A stretch of 64,000 bases of DNA from Oscheius sp. JU75 (Eukaryota; Nematoda; Chromadorea; Rhabditida; Rhabditidae), in contig JASJZC010000001.1 in NCBI GenBank assembly GCA_037178855.1, positions 682,001 through 746,000 of the forward strand. Direction: 5' to 3'. Under the pieces are notes generated by a model. It searched no databases and was not told the origin of the DNA. It saw only the letters and a list, made by a program, of their open reading frames with translations. The position numbers and the translations under genes are program-made. Below, piece after piece: positions 23,456 through 32,407 of the stretch. Numbering within the stretch: position 1 is the stretch's first letter; every line of letters begins with the position of its first letter.

Positions 23456-24801
23456 ATGGCCGAATTCAATTGGGACAACAAGGATGTGAAGAAGCGTTGG
23501 GACGCCTTCACCAAGTTCGGAGCCGCCACAGCTACGGAAATGACCGGAAAGAACTTTGACAAATGGATGAAGGATGCCGGTGTACTGGATCCAAAAGGCA
23601 TCACCACGACGATGACTGGAATTGCTTTCAGCAAAGTTGCTGGGTGGGTTCCTTTGACTCCTTCTTATACTCATACACTCCAATAGTTTTGATCCCATTC
23701 TTCTTCGAACCCAACCTCTTGTCCATATTTCGACATGAGTCTCATTCATTCTGACTGATCTCGATTTGCAAAATCTGACTCTTAACCAGTCACTACCTTA
23801 ATTCTGCTCCATCCACTGATAGAGACACCGATTTTGCTGATTTTGCCTTCAGTTTGCATTGACGGCTACGCCGCTTCGTAGTAGCAAAAGACTTTTAGTA
23901 GTTTCAATGCGACAAAATCTAAGTTCTAGTGCGCATTCAAAGTTGGAAAAACCTATATTGGTAATAAGTTCTTTTGGACAACACAGTTTGCTCACTTTTG
24001 TTTCGTGGTGCCGCACGGACGAACTAACACCACTGCGCTTTAGCAGCAGAGAGATCTTACATTTACGGTAAGTGACGTCTGTCTGCGACACATATCAACT
24101 CTAATCTGGGAAAACACTTGACAAAATGTCTGTGGACTTTCTGACAAGGGTTATCCTAGATTGGAGTTGACAAGAGGAGACAGCAGTAACTCATACGGTT
24201 CAAGTTGCAAAACGATCACTGGGCCACAGCGCCAGGAGCGTAAGCGACTGGTAGACATATACACGACTGACAGACATAGAGGCAGAGAGACATAGAAAGA
24301 GACTCTTTTCTCGTGGATTGACTGCCGCTTGTAGACTATTGTTGATCACTAAACCCCGGCCTCTCGTACTGATCGTGACCTGTATTGTCCATCGCCTGAT
24401 CAGTAACAATGTCTCTGTCTCTCCCTTCCTGGATTAACATGCGCTATTCCAGACCCAAGAAGAAGACAAACTTCGACGAGACCAAGAAAGTCATCGTCCA
24501 TGTGGCTGAAGACCGTGCCAAGCAGAGCAAGAAAACTGTTCAGGAAGAACTCGACTTCATCACCGAGAAGCTAGCAGCTCTGGAAGCTCCGACAATCAAC
24601 TCAGCAGCCAAGGCTCATGCTGACGGAGTCTATAGCCGTCTGACTGATCATACGAAGTACACCGGAGCTCATAAGGAGCGCTTCGATGCCGAGGGCAAAG
24701 GCAAAGGCAAAGCTGGTCGTGAGGATACAGCCGAGCAGACAGGCTACGTTGGAGCCTATAAAAACAAGGACACCTACGACAAGGCCCACGGCAAACACTG
24801 A
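23456..24801 (+). CDS. tppp-1: tubulin polymerization-promoting protein (p25-alpha)
   Basis: Exons 23456-23643 and 24453-24801 join in phase (codon split GG|A), giving 178 residues. The N-terminal half is the p25-alpha EF-hand-like core (WDAFTKFGAATATEMTGKNF, DKWMKDAGVLDPKGITTT). The C-terminal half has the diagnostic SRLTDHTKYTGAHKERFDAE, GKGKGKAGR and GYVGAYKNKDTYD. TPPPs bundle and acetylation-stabilise microtubules. The length matches short invertebrate TPPPs that lack the vertebrate N-terminal extension. The ATG lies 2 bases after CTTTCCAG. AATAAA at 24867-24872. The 809-base intron holds a degenerate sequence at 23.85-24.07 kb with CGAACTAACACCACTGCGCT, reminiscent of the LINE remnant at 42.9 kb. 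Confidence 0.95.
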
Positions 24802-24872
24802 TCTCTTTCCCTGTCCGGATATCAATTTGTATACTTTCATTCTGAACAAACTGTATATTGTGTAATAATAAA

Positions 24873-26327
24873 GTGACTGTCTCTTCACAAGTCTCTTCAT
24901 CTCCTGTCTCTCTATCTCTGTCTCACTACCTTCCTGTCTCTCCGTTCCTCTATTCCTCTGCTTCTCTGACTGTCTGTCTGTCTCGGCTCTATGTCGCTCT
25001 GTGTTTTTATCTCTCTGTCTCTCCGTTTCCCCGTTTCCTTTATCCCCTGTTTGCTGCCCTGCTCCCAGGTGCAGGTGACCTAGCCGCAGAAAAGGAAAGG
25101 TCATAATAACGAGCCGCTTCCTACTCGCCGTTAATTCACCATCTGCCCTGGCGATAATACTGTTTGTCAGGCTTCAATAATTAGACAGCGAGAGACCTCT
25201 GGTATGCTCTGTTTGTTAGTTGGCCGACCCCGGCGCCGGCCACAAACCATTTGGCCTCGTTTTTTTTCTCGCTCTCTTCCGTCAGCGCAATGCGTGGCTG
25301 AAAAAGAGCCAGAGGTCACTCATATCGATCGCACTTTCCGCATCCCACGGTCGGTCACTTTGACCCTTAGTTTTATTCGGCATCGATCCATGAAACAGAT
25401 CCCTAGCTCCGATAAACAATGCACTCTCGGGGCGGAGCTGCAGCAGCAGTACCGCGTTCAAAAATGGCCGCTCGCACTCAGGGCATGCGAGCGGTCGAGC
25501 GTCCTCTCTCTCTTCCATTCCTCTCAGAGTTGTTGTTGTCTCTTGATCTTATCGACTTGGCCAGGCTCAGAGCCAATTTGCTGCCATTTTGCCAAAAAAA
25601 ATTGTTTGAAATCCTTAGAAACGATTCTTGACAGCTGCAACTTCAGGTGCAGCTGTACCAGGCCGCGGAATTCGCACCACCCTTTTCCGGTCGAAGATGG
25701 CATTTAAAGCCTTATACATCTTCTGCAAAATTGCAGCTTTTGGTCTCGGCAACAACTTTGTGAAATATTGCTAAACGAAAAAAAATAAGGTTTAGACTAG
25801 AAAAATGGCAGTAACCGCAGGACCTTCCAATGAGAGAAGTGGTCCGCAGAAAGTAACAGCTTTTCTGTGCCCAATAGTTCATTTTCCAGTTCTCGATGTT
25901 TTGCAAAGTTGTAGAGCCGATCACGAGAACTCTACAGAACGTTGTAAAGCTCGAAAATGAGTTCTTGAGTCCTAAAATGTGAAAAACTGTTGGACAATGG
26001 TGCGCAGCGCACTTCCAGGAGCCAGGAACAGCGAAAGCTCCTAAAATTCATGGTGCATAGTGGGTCTTCACATGGTTTTAGATAAATCTGAAAAATCTTG
26101 TTGTCTTTCCCGTACCTTCTGGGCTTCTCACAAAATCAATCTTCCCCCATTTCTCTCCCTCTCACGTTCCGTTATCAATAACCGCGATGACAAGGCTCCA
26201 TAATTACCCGGCACGTGACTTGGCACCGTGCCCGCCTTATCCTTCCTCTGTGTTTCCTCTGCTCATGCTCTCACCCCCACCTCAAATGGATTCAAATTGT
26301 GAGCCTTTCGCGCCAAATGCGCGCCGC
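24873..26327. other. intergenic, no supported gene
   Basis: CT-rich simple sequence at 24.89-25.06 kb, then unique sequence. Open frames at 25204-25707 and 26187-26651 have no splice context and overlap the palindrome or GC-rich tracts. Confidence 0.45.
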
Positions 26328-26438
26328 AAAGAGAATAATCGTGTGTGTGCTGGGGCGCACCTGGCCTTCTCCGTCGCTCGCTCTCGCTCGCCCGGAGAAG
26401 GCCAGGTGCGCCCCAGCACACACACGATTATTCTCTTT
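26328..26438. repeat. perfect 46-bp palindrome with 19-base spacer
   Basis: Left arm 26328-26373 begins AAAGAGAATAATCGTGTG and ends GGCCTTCTCCG. The right arm 26393-26438 is its exact reverse complement. The spacer is a (TCGC)-rich run. There are no mismatches in 46 bases. It ends 75 bases before the ATG of the AT-hook gene, so it lies in its promoter or leader. Confidence 0.95.
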
Positions 26439-26512
26439 CCACTCTCTCATGTTGTCTTCACCCCTTTTCTCTCGTCCTCTGACAACAAATGGTACCAAAA
26501 ATTCCAGGAATT

Positions 26513-26904
26513 ATGCCCGCCAAGGCCAAGAGTGGACGTGGACGTGGACGTCCGCCGAAGAAAGCAGCCAAGGCTGACGCCGGATCAGGTTCCGAGGCTG
26601 ATGAGAAGGAGCTCAAGGTGTGAAAAGACAAGTTTTTTATATGAATTTTAATATTTTAGGCAACCAAGACCATCGACAAGGCCGCCACGAGCAAGAAGCG
26701 CGGTCGTCCCGCTGGAGGAGCCAAAGCCAAGAAGGCTACCCCGGCCAAGAAGGGCAAAGCGTGAGTTGTTAAGGTATTGCGAGGCTTATAAATGATTTTA
26801 GTACTCGCAAGAAGGCCGCCAGTTCTGATGAGGAGGAGAGCAATCACTCCGACTCGGAGAAGGAGCACGCCGACGAGCAGGATGAGGAGGAAAAAGACGA
26901 GTAA
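26513..26904 (+). CDS. AT-hook (HMGA-like) chromatin protein
   Basis: Exons 26513-26617, 26660-26760 and 26802-26904, in phase, 102 residues. Two AT-hooks are visible, GRGRGRPPKK near the N-terminus and KKRGRPAGG in the middle, both with the RGRP core that inserts in the minor groove of AT-rich DNA. The rest is Lys/Ala-rich, and the tail is acidic (SDEEESNHSDSEKEHADEQD). This is the layout of HMGA/HMG-I(Y) proteins and of the small nematode AT-hook proteins hmg-11/hmg-12. The ATG lies 6 bases after TTCCAG. The long palindrome immediately upstream may affect its expression. Confidence 0.85.
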
Positions 26905-27704
26905 AAGACAAGCCTCTCGACTACCTCCGCTGTCTATATGTCTACCTACAATCCCCACCCACCTTCTTGTATCCTATAACATTCTTTGATCTCTTGTAAT
27001 GTCTGTTTTCTGATGAGTAAAGTAAGTACTGAATGCGGTTTGGAAAGGGAGAGAGAGACAGAGAGACAAGGAGATAGACATAGAGAAACAGAGAGACAGA
27101 GATACATAGAGACGGAAACACGAGATAAAAAAAGAAATAGAAAGATAGAGAAATTTTCTTTTTTTTTTTTTGGCGGGGGGAAGACAAGACAGATACGCTC
27201 CGAAGGGGCGCAACAAGTTAGGCTACCCTAGCTTTTGTAAGGAAAGAGAAAAAAAGGGTAAAAAAAGACAAAGCGCGACTCGACTGCACAGCGTACTTCA
27301 AGAGAGGACCATGGGCTCCTCGACATCTTCAACATAAGTTGTGTAACCTCAACCCCTGCCCAATAAATCTATTTCATACCGCTTCATCATATCGTGCATC
27401 ATCTCATCAGATTGTATATCTGCTCATAAAATATTGGCTCAACCATATCTATAACTTGATTTGATAGACAGTCGGCAGCTCCTATGCATCCCTACGGTCT
27501 GTGTCTTCGAGCTGTCACTGATATGTCCTCCTTTGTTCATTGGTGTGCGTGACAGAAACGTGATTAGACTGATAGATTAGCAGCTTGACATGGACAAAGA
27601 TAGAGAGACAGAGTGGTCAATAGGGGTGGGAAATTAACAGAAATGGTACCAATGACACAGGCCGATAGTGATAATACAAGTAGGTTGACAAAGACACGGA
27701 TTAG
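26905..27704. other. intergenic with GACAGA repeats
   Basis: Contains a GAGACAGAGAGACA tract at 27.04-27.13 kb and a poly-T run at 27.16 kb. No gene seen; a first exon for the next gene may lie near 27.64 kb. Confidence 0.4.
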
Positions 27705-28462
27705 ATTGTGGCAGACTATAATTCTCTAGACATCTGGCCTGCCATTTCCAAAATTGTCCTTTTGGAGTTTGCCACTGGCTGGGACTATGCCCTCACACTC
27801 TATATGGAGACTGTCGGACATCATGTGGTTCACTCTCACTGTCAGTTTGACCAAAAAACTAGACCACGTCCCACTCTCACCCATTCCTCATCACGAAGGC
27901 TTCGTGAGTACAGTTCCCTCTTTGCCTCTCCAACCTCGGGAAATGTCAATGCTGCTAGAGTCATGGACAAAATTATCAAAGCGATGTGGCAGAGCTTCAA
28001 TAAGGATGACTTTGCTGGGTTTAGGAACAAGGTATGCCCCTCTTGAACAGAGAGATGCTTAGGACCTGGATGACTTTGTAAGGTTTGAAGACCAGGCCTT
28101 AAATGGGCTCGGACCACCGGTCATGGGCAGGATAGAGACGGAATCTGCAGACACTGAAGGAGAAGCTGGGAGAGATGAGAGTGGTAAAAGTGACAGTGAC
28201 AGTATCTCTTCCAGATAATTCCGCTCTTCTGAAGCGGTGATTCCCTAAACGATCAGGACATTATTTATGGAGCCAATGCCATCTTCAAGACAGGGAACAA
28301 GAAGTATGGATTCTCCTTCAAGGTTGAGAACAAAAAGAAGGAGGTTGTGAAATACGGGGACTATAAAAATTGGGTATTTAGACCGACAAGGACATTTAAC
28401 TGCCGACCTCAATTTTACTGTACACAAGTCGAAGATGACAGGCGTGCGTGGACCCAAATAAA
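27705..28462 (+). CDS. unidentified gene, reading frame broken near 3' end
   Basis: Exons 27705-28031, 28063-28183 and 28215-28240 join in phase across two 31-base introns. They read ADYNSLDIWPAISKIVLLEF ... WDYALTLYMETVGHHVVHSH ... ARVMDKIIKAMWQSFNKDDF and FEDQALNGLGPPVMGRIETE before TGA 28238-28240. Just past the stop the DNA is still plainly coding, in another frame (DQDIIYGANAIFKTGNKKYG), and then shifts again (LDRQGHLTADLNFTVHKS) up to TAA beside AATAAA 28457-28462. The true product is therefore either about 160 residues with an odd coding-like 3' UTR, or a longer protein disrupted by two frameshifts (decay or base-calling errors). No start codon found. Family not recognised. Confidence 0.5.
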
Positions 28463-28629
28463 ATGTTGACGCCTCAGTACAGAACAGTGTCTGTCCTGTC
28501 TTTTTCGTCCCTTATTTGCTTTTATGCACCATTGAGGCTGCTCGAAAACTGACCTTTACCGTCTGATTCAGCGCCACGTTACGTGACCCAACTGATAAGC
28601 TGCCCGGCCCTGTATTTCCATCCCAGATT

Positions 28630-29079
28630 ATGTTCTTTCTTGTGGTTTTCTTGGTAGTTGGCTCTTACGGTCTCAAATGTCATGTAAATGGTGAGTTAGA
28701 GGGGCAGAGGGACATAGAGACAGACTATATCTTTTTAAGTTGGCAACGAAAAATACATTGCAAATGCCTACGATACTGAAGACTGCCCAGAAATTGCACA
28801 ATTTTGTTTTACCCGAGAAGTCAACGGGACAGATTATTTTGGAGACCCATCAACTACGAGGATATACGGCTGTGACCAGAATGGAAACTACTGCCGGGTA
28901 AGACTTCGAGCTCGTACGGATGAGACCATTTCCAGTATGGTCGAGGCTGCTTCCGAGAAAGCTACTCCCAGTTGACATGTTGCTGTCCCAAGGACGACTG
29001 CAATAGTGGATTGAAATCTTCTACCAAGTTAAAACTTTGGATTCCTCTCATATTCACAACAATGAAAGTTTTAGTCTGA
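28630..29079 (+). CDS. secreted/GPI-type Cys-rich (Ly6-like) protein
   Basis: Exons 28630-28690, 28740-28897 and 28936-29079, 120 residues. Signal peptide MFFLVVFLVVGSYG, then a Cys-rich domain (LKCHVN, CPEIAQFC, GCDQNGNYC, GRGCFRESYSQLTCCCPKDD ending DCN). The C-terminus is hydrophobic (LWIPLIFTTMKVLV) and could serve as a GPI-attachment signal. The terminal CCC-x3-DCN is the signature of Ly6/three-finger and related nematode ET-module proteins. The ATG lies 3 bases after CATCCCAG. A second such gene lies 1.5 kb away on the other strand. Confidence 0.8.
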
Positions 29080-29233
29080 ATTTGAACATTGTGGTCTCCT
29101 AAAGTGAGTCATAAGAAAAAGAGAGAAAGGGTTCCGATACAAGAAGAGTGAAGAAGCGATCGTGGTGGTTAAAAAGTTGAGCTCGACGTCTTTGTGAAGG
29201 ACAGACGACGGACGTGTGACCTCACTAGGAATC

Positions 29234-29365
29234 GGTTTTAGTTGGCCGCGGGATATCTTAACGAGCTAGGCGCCATTCGAAAAGGTATCGAAAATGGTGA
29301 TGTTTCCCAAACTTCCAGCTGCGGAATGGACGTCCCCTTGCCTCTGGAGCGCTACCAAGTTTTCG
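29234..29365 (+). repeat. single arm of the 39-kb fold-back family
   Basis: TTTTAGTTGGCCGCGGGATA and the next 110 bases match the left arm at 39199-39330 at roughly 80-85% by eye (shared CATTCGAAA, TCCAGCTGCGGAATGGA). No inverted partner is present. Confidence 0.6.
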
Positions 29366-29632
29366 ATTTTAGCAGATTTGGCTCTCTGGAACACTTGGTT
29401 CTCGGGCGCAATCAGCGCAGCATGCGGCAATAGTCTATTTCCAACGAATTTTAACCGGGATCTGAATCCCCGACACCGCGTTCCGTAGACCGCGCAACCT
29501 GGCATTGCTCATTGATGCATTATCGACTCAGGCTTTGCTGAAGGGCTGAGACAAATAGCATTGTGTCCAGTACTGGATTTTCGCAGTGTTTTTTTCTATA
29601 GCAACAAAAAAAACAAACAACAATACGAGTGA

Positions 29633-29869
29633 ATGTCTCAAAATGGGGACGGGGACCAGTCCATGGACCGAACAAGAAGAAGCTCCAACGGAGCTTCGAC
29701 ATCGGTAGCGAAAAAATATATGGAAACAAGCAAAGTTGAAAATGTCGAAGAAATTTTAAATTCGCGCCGCGCCGCATTTTTCGTGATCCGAAATTTCGTT
29801 TTCGAAAAACCTTTAAAAAATTGGCTCACTGCCGCTATTCGTTGGAAATGGACTATACTTAGCCACTAG
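29633..29869 (+). CDS. small hypothetical open frame
   Basis: 78 residues from ATG: MSQNGDGDQSMDRTRRSSNG, then a basic/hydrophobic tail. No splice-acceptor-like sequence before the ATG, no family, no poly(A) signal. It may be chance. Confidence 0.2.
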   Translation: MSQNGDGDQSMDRTRRSSNGASTSVAKKYMETSKVENVEEILNSRRAAFFVIRNFVFEKPLKNWLTAAIRWKWTILSH

Positions 29870-29919
29870 CCTAACAAAGCTAAGGCTTTTCGTAAAGGCT
29901 CACAAACCCGTTTGCTTAC

Positions 29920-30100
29920 CTCCGCATACTCGTCCTTCGCTGCCTCCAAAACTCTTTCCATATATTTCCCATTGGCATACTTTCACGATATTTTCTGAGC
30001 GGAAGTCTTTCATCTCTTGTCGGAGATCATTGATCTGAAATCACCTGATCACAGATCCAGAAAACAAAGCTCACCTGGCTTCCGGATAACTTTTCGAGTT
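29920..30100 (-). pseudogene. coiled-coil exon pair of unknown gene
   Basis: Two exon-like blocks with good splice signals, 30075-30100 and 29920-30034, join as ELEKLSGSQINDLRQEMKDF. Midway the coding signal moves to another frame (KYMERVLEAAKDEYAE) before a GTAAGC donor. No flanking exons found. Probably a remnant of a coiled-coil gene. Confidence 0.25.
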
Positions 30101-30561
30101 CTGTAATTTGTGTCAAGAAGGGTGAGGACAAATGACCGGCCTAAGTTGAGGGAATAAATATTATGAGCAGAAGCAAAATTTGATGGGAAAACATGGGAGG
30201 ACATGGGAGTAATCGGGTCTCAGAGTGTAACTCGTCAGAGGCAAAAAAAGCCTTGATCACGAGAGGAAGAAATATATGTGGTATGTATGTCTCACTGATT
30301 TAACTCGCAGGCCAACTTACATGATACAGTATTTAGTCTCAGAATAGCACTGGGCCACTTTAGCATTGGACACCTCAAAGGAACTGTTCTGTCTCTGTCT
30401 CTCTATCTCTGTTTCTTTCTCTCTCTGCCTTTCTCACTTTGTCACTCTGTCTTTCTCTGCGTCTTTGCTGGTTTTTAAAACTCTTCTCTCTTAAAGGTGA
30501 CAATCAGGAGAGGACTACGAGCCATAAAACCGTCGATAACACGTCTAGGCAAACATGTTTT

Positions 30562-31372
30562 TTATTTCAAAAAGGGATAAGATAGCACGGAGAAGATCAT
30601 TGGTAGAACTGCAGAGTATCCTGAGCCTGAGCCAGGATAATTGCAGTAGTTGGTCCTACAGCAGCAAGTCTCGGTTTGGCCCTGGCTCGTGCACCCAGAG
30701 GAATAGAATGTGCCACAAACTGATGGAGTGGAGGAGTCACAGTCTGCCATACGGCGGTACGTGTTATTTCCGACCGTCGTCGTTTTCCTGCAATATTATG
30801 ATTTCATTCGGAATGCCAAACATGCGGCACTCTTTAAACCAATCAGTCGCTTACACTCCTGGTGCAAACTCGGAGCATAGATAAGCTCGCAAAATTAGTC
30901 TTTCCCACGTTCTATACAGAACTAATCAAGTTTTTTCGAGTTTATTTGGAAATCTCAAAAAATGATCGAGATACAATGGATCAAACTTGGTCGAAAATCA
31001 GACTTGGCGAAACACTTTTTTCAGAGATTACGTGTCGGATCGACCTCAAACTTTGCAGAATAATTGGTGAGCCTCAGGGCTAGGTGGCCCAACTTCAGAC
31101 AAGACCCCTGGGCTAACAAAGTTCTCCCGCTACGATTATTAGGAGGGTCTCACGACGAAAAAAAATAAATTTGAAAAGACTAACATGTAGCAAGAGCTTG
31201 TAAGGTAATTACACGTTTTGGAAACCACATTCTTCATGTCGTTGTAGTTGTTGTAGGCTAAAAACGCTTGACAGTCACTGTCACTGTCACACTTACTTGA
31301 ATAATCTTCGTAACAGCTCAGAGCGGAGGCCATACTGGCGGAGAATAGAAGAAGCAGCACGGCACGGCGCAT
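30562..31372 (-). CDS. Ly6/three-finger GPI-type protein
   Basis: Exons 31297-31372, 31185-31257 and 30562-30787, in phase, 124 residues. Signal peptide MRRAVLLLLFSASMASA, mature start LSCYEDYS. Cysteines continue through CNYLTSSCYM, CDSSTPSVCG and GCTSQGQTETCCCRTNYCN, and a Gly/Ser spacer leads to a hydrophobic end (YSAVLPMIFSVLSYPFLK). The CCC-x4-YCN box and hydrophobic tail fit a GPI-anchored Ly6 protein at the cell surface. The first intron (31258-31296) is 39 bases, stop-free and in frame. AATAAA (30561-30566) overlaps the stop codon. Confidence 0.88.
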
Positions 31373-32407
31373 GACTTGTAGAGATTACTGATATGGGGTC
31401 CATATATATTCTGTTCACCAGATGAATCACACTCCAGATAACGTTTCTCTTGTTTACCAAAGATTCGAGTAAAGAGCACTTTCAGCAAGGAAGAGATAAA
31501 GAAGATGACGAATTTATAGAAAGGCTGGAGTGTGGCCTCTATGACTAATCTTTACTTCGATGATGGAAGTGTCTCTCAGACAGAGAGAGACAGAGAGACT
31601 GAGAGCTACCACGCCAAGCGTTGCTGGTTTCTGTATCAATAAAAAAAGTCGTATGTCTACTGCTGAGGTTATTGAAACCGGTTAGGCCACCCAGGTTCAA
31701 AAAATAAAAAAGAACTGAAGAGCTTGAGATCTAATTGAGAAATGCTCAGTATTTCCAGACGATCAAAAGTATTAACCTCTCACTAGTTCACGTCTCAAAA
31801 AGGTCAAGGTTACTTCCACTAGCATTCTTTCCGAAGTCTAGACGTCACATTTCTCATGTTCTAGACCACAATAAACCTCGCGCGCGCCGCACGTAGTAAT
31901 GTCACTTCTTCGTGTGGCGCAGAAGAAGTGGGCGGTGCGGCAGAGGCCAATAACTGTTTGACTGCCTGCCAATCAGTCAGCTACCTTCTTTTGTTACCGC
32001 TGTCTCTTCGTTTATCTGTCTCTATGTCTCTCTATTTCTTTCTGTCTCTGTTTCTCTGCCCTTCTATCTCTATGTCTCTTTGTACCTCAGTCTCTCCGTC
32101 TCTCCGTTTATCTGTCTCTATTTCTCTCTGTCTCTTTGTCTCTCTCTCCATTTATGAAAGTTGCACGCCTCAAGATTGCATTTTTCTGAACACAACAGTA
32201 ATGTGATAACAGAGCTACACTTCCTACTACAATATAATCTTGGTACCAATTGGGCAGCTGTTTTCTACCATTCCCTTCTGCTTTTTCTATATTTACCCAT
32301 TATAGAACACTCATCGCGTCAGCAGTCAACGACGCGTCATAGAGAACCCTTTGCTGTAAAGCAAGGAACGGTCTCAAGACTACAGATCTCCTTATTAGTA
32401 CAAAACA
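31373..32407. other. intergenic between Ly6-like and UGT genes
   Basis: Divergent promoters are expected here. TCTCTGTCTC tract at 32.0-32.15 kb and a GC-rich CGCGCGCGCC patch near 31.88 kb. No gene seen. Confidence 0.45.

Larger units (their letters stand above)
29080..30561. other. gap between two Ly6-like genes
   Basis: Holds a single arm of the fold-back family (29234-29365), a small open frame (29633-29869) and a coiled-coil exon pair on the minus strand (29920-30100), each listed separately. The rest is CT-rich or unremarkable. Confidence 0.4.

Noticed and set aside
24601-25104. 167-residue minus-strand frame over the tppp-1 last exon
   Set aside because: It is the complement of a highly conserved coding exon plus a simple repeat.
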